A stretch of DNA of 64,000 bases from Nilaparvata lugens (lineage: Eukaryota; Arthropoda; Insecta; Hemiptera; Delphacidae), in the NCBI RefSeq assembly GCF_014356525.2, contig NC_052516.1:26180070-26244069 (forward strand). The letters run 5' to 3'. The notes beneath the pieces were generated by a model. It saw only the letters and a list, made by a program, of their open reading frames with translations. It ran no database searches and was not told where the DNA came from. How positions within the stretch are numbered: the stretch's first letter is position 1; each line of letters opens with the position of its first letter. This document shows positions 39,345-52,740 of the stretch, one piece after another. The translations under genes were made by a program, and so were the position numbers.

Positions 39345-39985
39345 CGGAGACCGAGCTTCGCTCTGGAATACAAAAGCATGAAACATTTATGACGAAAGAA
39401 GAAATTATAATAACATTCATCGTTCATACAGAAATGTTCTATCTAATCACAGTAAATTGTGATTAATTCCCAGAGGAATGCAAAAATTTCCTCACAAAGG
39501 TCCAGTTGCACAAAAGCCAATTAAATTTTAATCCTGATTGATTTCACGTAAACCGAATCAGAGAAGACCATTTCAAAAAGATGGATCTACTGGAATTAAT
39601 CAGGATTGAAAATAACCCGGCTTTTCTGCAACCGGCACTAAGTACCTGATTGAATGATTACAAAAGTTCAACAGCTAATTAATAATTTTGACACAGTAAC
39701 ACACAAATGAACTCGCTCGCTCACTTCCATCATCAACAGACGACGAAATAATTATTATCAGCTGTTTTTCCAAGGATGAATAATAATTATCCTTTTAATG
39801 TCCTTCAGCGAGTTTTCCCAGAGATGAGACCTAGTGCAATCGAATCTTTATATTATAAACCTACTATGTTCTGAATTTCGTGAGAATCGTTAGAGCCGTT
39901 TTCGAGATTCGGTGAAATACAAACATATAAACATCTAAATATCCAAACATATAAACATAAATTGCTCGTTTAATAGTATAAGATA
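39345..39985 (+). repeat. Interspersed repeat family A, copy 5
   Basis: It runs from GACCGAGCTTCGCTCTGG to AAATTGCTCGTTTAATAGTA, with GGATGAATAATAATTATCC and CCTTCAGCGAGTTTTCCC inside. One of the most complete copies and colinear with the inverse of 10770-11385. Confidence 0.75.
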
Positions 39986-40938
39986 CAGAAATAGACTGGC
40001 TTCTCCAAACATCTGTGTAATCACTTGTCTTGATTGATTATGAATAATATTCTATAGTCTGATTAATCCTATCTTCAGAGTAGATGATATATAGTGATGT
40101 CGGAGTATGGAGGAATTCCTTTTTCGCCCCACTTGGATGTAATGAGCTGGTTTACGTGTGTCATATGGAGGCCGAAAGTGATTGTTTTCTGACCAGGCCG
40201 GTAAAATTTTTACGGCCCTAGGGCTGTAAAATAACCTTGAAGTCAGCTGATTCTGATTTGATGTGAACGTGTTTACAAAATAGTTTATGAAACGGAATCA
40301 GTTTATGCTTCTAGAATTAAATAAAGTTTTTGCAATATGATACTATCAGTTTATTTGGATGAATGAAATACAAATAATGAGATATTATAAACTATTCAAA
40401 TTCAATTTTCAGAGTATAATAGAATCTAACCTCAAACCTCCTAGTACAGCGTTTATCATGGAACATGGTGGATAAACGGAATCATTTTATGCTTTTAGAA
40501 TTCAATAAAGTATTCTGTAATAATATACTATCATTTTATTTGGATGAATAAAATACAGATAAGATATATATTATAAACTATTCAAATAATTCTATTTTCA
40601 GAGTAGGATAGAACTTCTAACCTAAACTTCCGTTGACATTCAGATTGGCCAAATTTCAAGTGTGCTAAAACAGCTGATCAAAAACTTTTCATTCTTTGTG
40701 TTTATCATTCAATAATCAAAACATTTATAATAATATCATCTTATTGTCATTTGGAAGAATAAAAAGTATAAACTCAACCTCTTACATAATTGAACATAAT
40801 CTTTTAGGTTATTTAGACAAATCAGAATAAAAAATAAAAATACTTGGACAATTTCTTGATATTCAGATTACTTCAGATTTGCTAGAGCTATGACCTTCCA
40901 CTTTTGCTTTCGAAAGTGCTTATAATAGACAATTATTC

Positions 40939-40961
40939 TCATATATATATATATATAATAT

Positions 40962-40992
<31 letters not shown>
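40939..40992. repeat. (AT)n microsatellite
   Basis: Interrupted run of AT dinucleotides. Confidence 0.9.
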
Positions 40993-41005
40993 TGTTTATT
41001 TTCCT

Positions 41006-41155
41006 GTGTGGCGAAAAATAACGTTCTCACCATGGGCAAAAATGTTTTTCCGGCTCTCAATCTTTTCTAGTCCTCGGCCTACGGCCTCGGACTTGAAAAC
41101 CGATTTCGAGCCAGAAAAGTCCCATTTTCGGCCCTAGGTGCGAAATATACTATTC
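41006..41155. mobile_element. Foldback element with GGCC-rich centre
   Basis: Decayed inverted arms surround a perfect central hairpin, GTCCTCGGCC TAC GGCCTCGGAC-like (41069-41093). A structurally similar element with CCCTCGGCTTCGCCTCGGGC at its centre is at 57648-57766. Related GGCC phrases near 40190-40235 suggest another decayed copy. Confidence 0.5.
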
Positions 41156-42039
41156 CTTTCATATAATCCTTATAATGCAAAATTTCAAAAAAACCTTGTG
41201 TATACATCGACGCGCAGTTGAAAAAGAAATATTTCTGCCAAAGCTCATAGAATTCGATCAACTCGTTTGGCCGTAATTGTGTTACATACATACAGACAAA
41301 AGAAAATCTGAGTTAAACATAGACCACACAACGTTCGGTCAAAAAACAATATAAAAATCTTGTAGTACCCTTTATTTTATATTTATTTTTGTAAATATAA
41401 ATATTTCTGATTGGAAGAATTTTATGTAAAATCCACAAATATAAAATAATTTACAAACATTAAGTTTGTGGAGCTAAATCTATTTTTTATCTGAATACTA
41501 TGTTTATTGATTGTAAAAACAACTTAAAATAACTGTTAACACTGTTAAACTGTTAAAAAAGTAATAATTATTTTTGAATTCACAGGTTGTTTCACCGATT
41601 CTCATTCTCATGATCTTGTTACTGTCTTTGACCTCAACTAATTCGAGATTATCCAATTATCCTTTAATTATTTAAATAAAACTCACTGCTGGCGCACAAA
41701 AGTCAACTGCAAAAAGTAGTGCCGTACGACGAACTAATAGGCTATTTTTATGATAAACTATATTATCTTATTTATTTATTCATTTATTTTATTTATTTAT
41801 AATTTTTACAAAGTAGCACTGATTGGGAGAGAAAAACCAAGGATACTCCTTGTACTATTACTCTCCTAAATTTAGATAACATTTTAAATGTCCGAAATAG
41901 GGTTATGGTTTCACTTTCCTAAAATTTATTCCATTTTCACTAAAAAACAACGAAAACTAAGAATTTTAATTTTGACGGTTAAAAACAGAATAAAAACCAA
42001 AAATATCTCACTCAAATCACCATTAATTGGAACATAAAT

Positions 42040-42306
42040 AAAACAATATAAAAAATCTTATAGCACCATTTATTAAAAAAAAAAAATTAAATAGTTCAAC
42101 AACTAGTTTTGGTGATCACACCATTGTCAGGTTATAAATCAGGTTGAAATAGCATATTTTCATTTTGTATCAATTAGTAAACATTTATAGAATTTTATTA
42201 TATTTTTTAACCTGACGATGGTGAGATCACCGAAACTAGTTGTTAAACTATTTTAAAGTTTTTTTTTCTAAATAAATGGTGCTTTAAGATTTTTTATATT
42301 GTTTTG
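42040..42306. mobile_element. Foldback MITE family D, copy 1
   Basis: AAAACAATATAAAAAATCTT at the left and its inverse at the right (ending ATATTGTTTT). Subterminal phrases CAACAACTAGTTTTGGTGAT and ATCACCGAAACTAGTTGTT pair. The second copy is at 63557-63891, and end fragments are near 41340-41380 and 430-450. Confidence 0.8.
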
Positions 42307-42309
42307 TTA

Positions 42310-43600
42310 ATTAAAAAAGTAGCCCATGTGAATGAAGTGTTTCTATATTATCTACTATTCAAAATAATAGTTAATTGTATTGTGATACATATAACTCAAG
42401 CAGTAAGTGTTGTATAATTTTTCTATTATAAAATTTTTCTGTACATACTGAACTTAAGGTTGCTTGCTTTAGTTCTTGTATTGACGAATAGGTATTAATT
42501 AATAAATTGATTTTCGTGCATAAAACTAATAAAAATAGACAGCACTTATTGGCACACAGATGTGGAATTTCTCCATAAATTAAGGTGAAATGAAAAGGTA
42601 TTGTGCATCGAAACTATTTTGGACTCAAATAAATTATGTGGAATTGACAATATCTTTTCATTTCATCTTAAAAATAAACAATCTTACTCAATCAAGCTCA
42701 GAAGTTTATTTGAACTTATTGTCACGGACAACAGAGAGGAAAGGATTTTCAAAGATATTCTAAAAATACAATAGAATTTCCAAAAATCCTCAGTATAAGG
42801 GACTACAGAAATGCAATGCAATGAAAAGTTACTAGAAGTGGATCGAAATTATTTGCTAGTAAAAGTAGAATTCACATATTGATCCCAAAACAATGTTTTA
42901 TAATCTACAATAAAATAAATTTAGCTCATTTATGCCAATGTCAGGTCTAGTGATCTACATTTTACTTAAATCAAATTACAATACAACTGCTAGACACCAC
43001 ATAATATGATGTTGCTTCAAATTACGCAACGCATAGAGTAGACAAATTCTTATCAATCATTTCCCATTTGTCAGAAATTAAGAGTTTTTCAAGATTGACA
43101 AAATCTTATCTAAGTTAAATCCGAGAAACCTATGCTGCTCTGTAGAATTCCATTTTTCAAGAGTCTTCTCATTATATGCTGTCAAGGCCAAACTATAGAT
43201 AGAAAAATTATACAGACACAAGTAATTAGAAGTTTTGATTCAAAATGTAGCAAAATTCACTTCACATAAACTGCAATAAAGTAGATAGATAGTGTCATAG
43301 TGAACTGAATCATTTTTGGATAGTAGCTCTGATAAAATTTCCTTCTGCTTGGCCACCCTGTTGTCAATATTTTCAGTAAAATGTCAATATTAAGTCTTCG
43401 ATGGTTGACATTATTTGGAGATTCACTCAATAATAATTATTATGTAATGAAGTTTGTTGAGAATATCAATTAATTATAATGTAATACCCAAATGGAAACA
43501 GTTAGGAAGAGTTAAAAAAAATGAACAGCTACCAAATTCATGGAAAAGTTTAGCAGTCTGGTAGTAAAAGGACGTTAGTAAATAGAAAATGAGCTTCTAG
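42310..43600. other. Intergenic, nothing recognised
   Basis: AT-rich DNA with no open frame showing motifs and no clear repeat structure. Confidence 0.4.
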
Positions 43601-43603
43601 TAT

Positions 43604-43760
43604 TAAAAGGAAGATCTCAAATTCATTCAAGATTTTGTGTTATTGCTTGCACAATTTTCACAATTCAGACTTAAATTTTTGAATAAAAGGACTTTGTTAT
43701 AAAACTTTTGAGTCCCGTGTTATTGAAGAAAGACTATCCTACACTAGACATTATAATATT
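43604..43760. repeat. Dispersed direct repeat, copy 1 (copy 2 at 45293-45550)
   Basis: AGGAAGATCTCAAATTCATT and ATTTTGTGTTATTGCTTGCA followed by TATCCTACACTAGACATTAT occur in both places in the same order, about 1.69 kb apart. The two copies have diverged by substitutions and small indels. The sequence between them is pyrimidine-rich with a (TTC)n tract. Confidence 0.7.
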
Positions 43761-44456
43761 ATCACATTACGATTACACATACAGTACAATAATCTCGCCA
43801 TAACTTTTTGAACTAGTTTTCAATCAAATTCCGAAATTCCCAAAATAGTAAGGGCTATACGCATGTGATTTTATTCCCAATAATGTTATGTTCATTGTTT
43901 TTATCATTTTGAATAATTGAATAATATTTTCGTCTAGTGTAAGAGAGCTCTCTTCCTCTCTTGAACTACGAAGTGCTTCTAGATATTGCAGTAGTGGATT
44001 TGATATTGTGGTGAATATTCAAATTAAAAGTAAAAGACTCGAAAATGCCACTGAAATTTATTGGAAAGGAAAATTTGTCTCGTTTTCCCAATAAATACCG
44101 ATGAGTGTTTGTAACAATTTCAAGTAGCCTTATTCAATATCACTGATAAATTCAATAATTGGACATGCCTTTCATTTGGAGACAACTGATTATTATGTAA
44201 GTGAAACTGTGCTAAGAAAGCTGAAAGGGCTGAATTCTCTCACGTTTATTTGATATCGTTCTCCTTCTTCCCCTTTCTCTTTCTCACATAAATAAGTTTG
44301 AACATAAAAAAAATCAGTTTGATTTGATTGTAATTTGATTCACACATACGGTACTAATAAATTGGCGTGAGGAGGTTTTGGTGATGGCAATATTTTCAAA
44401 ATCGAAAATCTAATAAAGTCACGAATAAACAACGTCTGTCCGTCCCTACTTTCTCT

Positions 44457-44502
44457 TTTCTTCTTCTTCTTCTTCTTCTTCTTCTTCTTCTTCTTCTTCT
44501 TC
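44457..44502. repeat. (TTC)n microsatellite
   Basis: About 15 TTC units, part of a longer pyrimidine-rich stretch. Confidence 0.95.
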
Positions 44503-44679
44503 GTCTTCAAGCCGGTCTATCACTACCCACACACACACAACACAACTTGAACCCCTTCTAACAAAACCCTCAGTCAACCCTCTGTAGAATAAAGTCACCC
44601 TTTTTGGGGGGGGGGATGTCTAGTGACAAGGAGAACTAATAAAATTCTAATAATAAATAATTTTGCCACGGATTTTCTA

Positions 44680-46760
44680 TTGTTCTTTTCACTTTATTGA
44701 TGGTCTTTGTCATCGGTCTCTGTTTTTCCAGCCCTTCATCCATATCATATCCTTCTTATCTTATAAGTTTTGTTCCTCTGCACACTCTTCTACTCTTACT
44801 CTTCACACTAATCAATTCAATTGGAAAGCATAACCTGCAGCTTTTATTCATTCATAACTCTACCTTCATTGTATTATCATTCATCCCATCATCATCACCT
44901 AGGCTTAAAATACTTCTAGAAAGTCGCCTTTGTAAAATAATAAATACTTTAGTTTTCATTGGTTTCCATTCTCCAGTCCTCTCCCATTTTTCTTTTTCAT
45001 CACCGTATTTGCAACTCCCAATATCATCTTCTGTTTACCTCTTTTTACTTTTGAACCTGTATGCTCAATTATTATTCTGTTCCCTTGTCACTGTTCCACG
45101 TTTATTTATTGTTAATATTTAACAAATATGTGTGTTTTTATTTCATCATGGAACGATTCTACAACATTGACAGTGACTCAGTCGAATTGTTAATATTTTG
45201 TAGTTTTGTGTAAGTAATTGTAAAAAAACTCATTTCAAGGTCAACTGCTGAAACTCTTATCAATCCATCCCGGAACTGACTAGTCTTCAAGTTCAAGGAA
45301 GATCTCAAATTCATTCAAGATTTTGTGTTATTGCTTGCACAATCTTCACAATATTCAGACTTTCATTTTTTAGTAAGAGGACTTTTTTTTATGAAACATA
45401 CATGTATATGTCCTGAATTATTTAAGAAAAAATATCCTACACTAGACATTATAATAAACAAACAATATTATCACATTCCACATTATACGCTACCAACGTT
45501 AGTAGACAACTGTTTCTGTCTACTAAGTTTGATACGGTACTATAAGCTCGCCATGATTTTTGTTGTTAATTTCAATTGTAAGATCATGATTGGTGTTTTT
45601 TGATATTAATAGAATTCATGTCCTGAACCTAATCTTATAATATTTAGAGAATTATGATGATAAGATTTTAACTTGAATATCAGCGTTGAAGTAGCGTTGA
45701 ATATTCAGCGCCCAAGGTTTTACTGTATCCCACATTTTCTTTTCAATAATTTAAACGATTTATATTCAATTTCTTTTTTAAATTTAAATGAATTCTGTTA
45801 TTTTATCTAATTCAAAACTTGTCATATTTGATCTTCAACCACGGAATATTTGAAACTCTGGTAATCTTATCGATAAATTAGAGTTTGAGAAACTAGTATT
45901 TTCTAGAACTAAATAGATATTAAATAAAAGCGTTTGCGTTTAGATTACTTGAATTTAAACATTGAGTTTACACTCTTCTTTTTTGACAAATGTACCTACA
46001 CTTTGTAAAAAAATTTAAAGTTTTTAATAAAAGGTTACTAAAAGTTTTTATATATGTTTTTTATTTGAATTAAGTAGATCATATCATAGAGAAACAATAG
46101 CTTGAGTAGATATCCCATGGCGTTTATGTCGCAACTTTTACTGTTATCTCAAGCTGATAGTCCACGTATTTCTTTCCCAAAAAGGTGTGTGACGCTGGTA
46201 GTCTCTCATATTGTGCTGTTCATACACTCTCACCCGGCCAACACAGTAAAAATCTACAATAATCGATAGTAATCGACTTGAGATAACAGTAAAAATTGCG
46301 ACATAAACGCCCTGTACCATGGGATTTCTACTTACGCTATTGTTTCTCTATGCCCTTATAGACTAAGCGAAGTGATTCTACACTTTGTAAGTATTCTCTG
46401 TAGATTCTAAATCCAAATTCTCGTGGTCCTCTTGATTCATTCTTCTTCTCATGTTCTTCTTCTTATTATCATCAGCTTCCTTTCAATCCTTCTCATTTCT
46501 TCCTTTGTTACTTTTTCAATCCTTTCCATTTGATTTTAATTTCCTCCTGTTCTCTTTTGGCCAAGACTATTATCCTTTCGACTTTTCATCAATTATTGTC
46601 TCTTCTTCTTCGTTTTAACCAATTCAGTGTCATCCTCAATTTCATAAGATTACCCCTGTATTTTATCACAGATCCATTCTACCCCAACTCATTAATAAAC
46701 TCAATAATAGCGATCACCCCAGCCAAAGCGAATCGCCTAAGCCTCATGTAATCCTTGTCT
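44680..46760. other. Intergenic, pyrimidine-rich on the plus strand
   Basis: T and C dominate one strand at 44690-45120 and 46380-46750. The open frames there (for example 44697-45122) are Ser/Leu/Phe-rich translations of this bias without motifs. No gene is called. Confidence 0.45.
46082..46352. mobile_element. MITE family E, copy 2
   Basis: It starts CATAGAGAAACAATAGCTTG and ends with the inverse (AATAGCGTAAGTAGAAATCC read inward, finishing GTTTCTCTATG). It shares the AACTTTTACTGTTATCTCAA interior with 13994-14277. Confidence 0.8.
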
Positions 46761-47039
46761 GTTTATTCATTGAGGCCTTCCTTTTGTCATCTGATAAGAT
46801 CACACGTCAATAAAGGGGACCGAATCTTGATGAAAGTTTATCGCTTTTTTATTTATCTTGGATTTGAGAGTGTGACAGGATATATCATATTAAAGCCTAT
46901 AACCATAACCTAGGCTACATAATATTTGGACAATTTAAGACAACATTAGGAATTGAAAAAGTTTTGGGCAATAGCCTGTTTTTTATTTTCTGATTATTGT
47001 AAAGTTTGCTATATCCAATAAACAAATAACACTACAAAA

Positions 47040-47830
47040 GATTCAGTTATTCGTAAATTCATTCTCAGGCCAATTTTGAAACACATTTTCACCTCCACAA
47101 CATTACTGACATGTTTTGTGAATGTTAGCGCGTTTCAAGTTTTTGGAGCCTATCTTCAGATTCCAATACAGTACCTTGATACTCTCCGTACTAGAGTCTT
47201 GATACAAGCTTAGCAAAAAAAGTAAGTTAACCAAAAAAATTTGTAGAAGTGAAAAGGCTGATATTACATAAATTGTTATTATTAACTAAAGTTTGAAAAG
47301 GATCGAGTCAATTGAGAGTTGTTCACATTTATTTTGCAAAGACCCAACTTTTAAATGTTTATGAAATGTCAAGGGAAGATTATTTTGGAGGTTGGCAGGA
47401 ACACAGGTACCAGAAACACAGTCATCCAAATTTATGGCAATTAGAAGCTACTACTATTATGGTTTATTATGAATTTGTTACTACATTTATTTCATTTATT
47501 GTAATTCTTTCCACAAAAAACACAGATCGGGAGATAAACACTAAGGATATCTTGCACTATTATAAATAATATAATAATTCATAATATGAATTATTATATT
47601 TTGTCTCTACTAATTGTCTCTCTCTAAGTAGCTTGTCTTGACTAATTTTCTCTCGATTATATTATAATTATAGTAGATTATATTATAATAGTGCATTATA
47701 ATATTATATATTATAATATTATATTATAGTAGAGACAAGCTCACTTCAACAGAAAACCGTTTACCCATATTATGTTACCGTGATGATTTTGATATCAGAT
47801 ATCATATACTGGAACCATGAGGAATATAGA
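47040..47830. other. Intergenic, AT palindromes at 47570-47750
   Basis: TATAATATTATATTATAGTA-type inverted repeats dominate 47570-47750. TAGTAGAGACAAG at the right faces CTTGTCTTGACTAATTTTC and TTGTCTCTACTAA at the left, hinting at an AT-rich MITE. The plus-strand open frame at 47312-47569 has no recognisable motif. Confidence 0.4.
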
Positions 47831-47839
47831 TTCCTCAAA

Positions 47840-48655
47840 AAATCTGGTGTGGCGCACTCACACAACTTTCCTTGCCGTTATGAAAATTTATCACCTGATG
47901 CTAGTTTTCCCGCGCATCTCAAGTCTATTCAAAGATTTGAGCCAGCTGGTGACAGGACTATAACGCTGGAGACACACGAGGTCTGCTATCTCTCCATAGT
48001 GAATGATTTAATAGAATCAACAGTTGCCAACAGTTTGCAATTGAAAAAATAACATTTTCTCGAATTTCGAGCTTATTTTCAATTTTAGGTGAAAATGTTA
48101 CTGATCATTAATTGTAAAGATTCTCATGCCCGATCTTTTCCACTCAATTTTTTTTGTTTAAATTGTATCTGAAGCCTGATAATTGGGAATCTAAAATCAA
48201 ACTTTGCATAGATGGGGCGGAGCTCCTGAAATTTTTACAGATATGGGACTCATGGCTGTTGATAGAGCTTAACAATGACTATTTTAGGTATGAATTTGAT
48301 CAAAATCGTTGGAGCCATTTTCGAGAAAATTGCGAAAACCCCTGTTTTTGACAACATTTTCGCCATTTTAGCCGCCATCTTGGATTGCATTTGATCGAAA
48401 TTGTTCGTGTCGGATTCTTATAGGGGAAGGACCTTAAGCTCCAAATTTCAAGTCATTCCGTTAATTGGGAGATGAGATATCGTGTACACAGACGCACATA
48501 CACTCATACACACACACACATACAGACCAATACCCAAAAACCACTTTTTTGGATTAGGGGACCTCGAAACGTATAGAAATTTGGAAATTGGGGTACCTTA
48601 ATTTTTTTCGGAAAGCAATACTTCCCTTATCTATGGTAATAGGGCAAGGAAAGTA
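47840..48655 (+). mobile_element. Interspersed repeat family B, copy 3
   Basis: From AATCTGGTGTGGCGCACTCA to GGGCAAGGAAAGTAA, colinear with 30669-31553 but with a short (CA)n. Its right end is the left breakpoint of the 1.9 kb tandem duplication. Confidence 0.75.
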
Positions 48656-51600
48656 AAAATGAAAAGATTCTAGATTGTTCAAAGTATCAGCGTTTGTTTC
48701 AACTCTATGGTCAATCCAATCAATCACTTCCGTTTCAATCACCTACTACCTAATAATTCTTCTCTCTCTCTCTCTCTTTTTGTTCACCCAATTCATCATT
48801 CATTCGTGAATAACACATCACTCAATCTCATAAATCTTCAGAACTGACAACGCTTCAATCACAGGATCGAAGTTTAATAAAACTTCCAGCCAACGGATTA
48901 AAATTTATGGCGGGAAAAATGTTGGCGACCCTGCTTTTATTGGCGGGAAAAACAATCACGCGCGTAATCTTATTACTGGTGTTTTTCGGGGGTGGCGTGA
49001 TTAATAAAACAAGGACGAATAATCTCCTATTTTCAATTCACCCCTATTGGTAGCCAAGGGGTGGAATTCTCATTACGCACTATTTAGGCTTGATCCAAGC
49101 TGCAACTGATTGAATTTTCGGCAATAATCTGATTCAATTGAGCCTGAACATATTAATCTGTTTAAACGTAATCTAGTTTATAGGGAGTGAAACTAGAATA
49201 TCTCAGTGGATTTCTAGTTTAAAAACAGTCACTATGAGGGAAACATGAGAAGACGATTGAATCTGGTATCAATACTATTTGGATTTAAAATTTGCAGAGT
49301 GAAAATACTTACAAAGTTGGGTACATTTGCTAAAAAAGAACAGTGAAAAACTAATTCTCAATTCAATATATTCAAAGGCAACCCTATCATCATACAGTGG
49401 TTTGATAAATTAGATTATTATGATGGGCTCCAACAAAACATTCTTAAATTAAAGTTTGGAAATATTTTCAGGCTACAATCTAATCAAACATATTTAAATC
49501 CCTAATTACTGTCAACGCATATTAATTCCGTTAATGACTCATAAATACAAATTAAAACACGCGTTCTCTTGCGCGGCGTTTAATTAGAATTTATGTGGCG
49601 AAAATAAGTAAATTTGAATCAAGTCGCGAGAAAGGGATGCAACTTTGGGGAAAGAGGAGATAAATTTCAGCGGGATTTGTCTTCGTGGGTGGTGAGATAC
49701 CCCATTGCGCAGAAAACGTCTTCTTGTAAAGAAAAGTCTGTCTTGAGAATATTTTGATCACATTTCTTGAGCATTGAACCATGTTGCATGAGTACAGTGA
49801 TCATGAATTAGAGCTTTACAATCTTGGGAAGAGTTTGTGGAACTTAATATCTGTTTCTATAGCATAACATCATTTGAGAAATCGTAAAATTGAGCCGTCA
49901 TAACAATTTCTTTCGAATTGTTCAACTCATGTAAATGGAGAAACCAATTAATTCATTCATTTTGTTCTATCAAAATAAAAATTTCTCAACTAAGTGAGTT
50001 TTTCACTGTTTAGTATGTCTAAAAATGGCTTTTCTGAGCCCTGAGTACAATCCTCATGATTTATGAAATCTTTAAACATTTTTAGTATTCGATTGATACG
50101 TCCACATTTGAATTTTCTCTACAAGTTTCGCAGAAGATCGCAATTCTGAATTCAGCCTTTGAAGGTCAACTCATCATTCATTGTTTATCTGGCGAAGTTA
50201 GTCCTACATTTCAGTTCCTCCTTTTTTATCACAACGAAGCACTGTTCAAATCTGACTTTTATAGCGATTCATTCAAATATTGCAATTAATAAAAAAATAT
50301 TTAAATAGCGATTTGGTTTCTCAATGTTAGGACAATATTGCAAATTAAAATAAGCATGTCCATCACGATCACGAGGTACCGGTACTATATAGACCTGAGT
50401 AAGATAATTATACAACAATAATTAAACTTGCACTCAACGGAAAATGATTACTGACATGATTACTGAAATGATTATTGGAGAATTAATGATATTGTGTTAC
50501 CTTAATTTTTTTCGGAAAGCAATACTTCCCTTATCTATGGTAATAGGGCAAGGAAAGTAAAAATGAAAAGATTCTAGATTGTTCAAAGTATCAGCGTTTG
50601 TTTCAACTCTATGGTCAATCCAATCAATCACTTCCGTTTCAATCACCTACTACCTAATAATTCTTCTCTCTCTCTCTCTCTTTTTGTTCACCCAATTCAT
50701 CATTCATTCGTGAATAACACATCACTCAATCTCATAAATCTTCAGAACTGACAACGCTTCAATCACAGGATCGAAGTTTAATAAAACTTCCAGCCAACGG
50801 ATTAAAATTTATGGCGGGAAAAATGTTGGCGACCCTGCTTTTATTGGCGGGAAAAACAATCACGCGCGTAATCTTATTACTGGTGTTTTTCGGGGGTGGC
50901 GTGATTAATAAAACAAGGACGAATAATCTCCTATTTTCAATTCACCCCTATTGGTAGCCAGGGGTGGAATTCTCATTACGCACTATTTAGGCTTGATCCA
51001 AGCTGCAACTGATTGAATTTTCGGCAATAATCTGATTCAATTGAGCCTGAACATATTAATCTGTTTAAACGTAATCTAGTTTATAGGGAGTGAAACTAGA
51101 ATATCTCAGTGGATTTCTAGTTTAAAAACAGTCACTATGAGGGAAACATGAGAAGACGATTGAATCTGGTATCAATACTATTTGGATTTAAAATTTGCAG
51201 AGTGAAAATACTTACAAAGTTGGGTACATTTGCTAAAAAAGAACAGTGAAAAACTAATTCTCAATTCAATATATTCAAAGGCAACCCTATCATCATACAG
51301 TGGTTTGATAAATTAGATTATTATGATGGGCTCCAACAAAAACATTCTTAAATTAAAGTTTGGAAATATTTTCAGGCTACAATCTAATCAAACATATTTA
51401 AAATCCCTAATTACTGTCAACGCATATTAATTCCGTTAATGACTCATAAATACAAATTAAAACACGCGTTCTCTTGCGCGGCGTTTAATTAGAATTTATG
51501 TGGCGAAAATAAGTAAATTTGAATCAAGTCGCGAGAAAGGGATGCAACTTTGGGGAAAGAGGAGATAAATTTCAGCGGGATTTGTCTTCGTGGGTGGTGA

Positions 51601-52402
51601 GATACCCCATTGCGCAGAAAACGTCTTCTTGTAAAGAAAAGTCTGTCTTGAGAATATTTTGATCACATTTCTTGAGCATTGAACCATGTTGCATGAGTAC
51701 AGTGATCATGAATTAGAGCTTTACAATCTTGGGAAGAGTTTGTGGAACTTAATATCTGTTTCTATAGCATAACATCATTTGAGAAATCGTAAAATTGAGC
51801 CGTCATAACAATTTCTTTCGAATTGTTCAACTCATGTAAATGGAGAAACCAATTAATTCATTCATTTTGTTCTATCAAAATAAAAATTTCTCAACTAAGT
51901 GAGTTTTTCACTGTTTAGTATGTCTAAAAATGGCTTTTCTGAGCCCTGAGTACAATCCTCATGATTTATGAAATCTTTAAACATTTTTAGTATTCGATTG
52001 ATACGTCCACATTTGAATTTTCTCTACAAGTTTCGCAGAAGATCGCAATTCTGAATTCAGCCTTTGAAGGTCAACTCATCATTCATTGTTTATCTGGCGA
52101 AGTTAGTCCTACATTTCAGTTCCTCCTTTTTTATCACAACGAAGCACTGTTCAAATCTGACTTTTATAGCGATTCATTCAAATATTGCAATTAATAAAAA
52201 AATATTTAAATAGCGATTTGGTTTCTCAATGTTAGGACAATATTGCAAATTAAAATAAGCATGTCCATCACGATCACGAGGTACCGGTACTATATAGACC
52301 TGAGTAAGATAATTATACAACAATAATTAAACTTGCACTCAACGGAAAATGATTACTGACATGATTACTGAAATGATTATTGGAGAATTAATGATATTGT
52401 GT
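48594..52402. repeat. Recent 1.9 kb tandem duplication (two units)
   Basis: Unit 1 is 48594-50497 (1904 bp) and unit 2 is 50498-52402 (1905 bp). They look almost identical: I noticed only a few 1-bp indels, such as AAGGGGTGG versus AGGGGTGG and an extra A in two runs. The junction shares TACCTT, which also follows unit 2, so microhomology or unequal exchange is likely. The units include the right end of family B and a (TC)n tract but no gene I recognise. Confidence 0.93.
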
Positions 52403-52740
52403 TACCTTGAGTTGTATTTACCTCAGGTAAAAATGAAATCTGCTTTCAATAGACTGTGCTATAGAATAAACAATCTAATTACTAGTATACAAGTTCTCTC
52501 TGTATGTGTATAACACAGTAGACTACTTAGTCACGAAAGAGAGATAGTCGAGGAAGATCCAGCACAAAAGAGTAAGTAGCAGCAAAAGATAATGAGAAAA
52601 GGAGAAGAATTGCGAGATATAATAGGGCTATAGAGAAAATCATGTGTTGCATGAACGAGTGAAATAAAGAAAGGAAGAAGTAAGACTGAGAGAGCGGGAG
52701 GATGAGGGAGACAACAGAAGAAAAAAATAATCGGTCGAGT

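Noticed and set aside
44697..45122. 141-codon open frame as a gene
   Set aside because: The protein is Ser/Leu/Phe-rich translation of a pyrimidine-rich stretch, without domains or splice context.
47312..47569. 85-codon plus-strand frame as a coding exon
   Set aside because: No motif, no supporting splice neighbours, and it sits among AT-rich repeats.
48594..52402. Long terminal repeats of a retrotransposon
   Set aside because: The two 1.9 kb units are directly adjacent with no internal region, so this is a plain tandem duplication.
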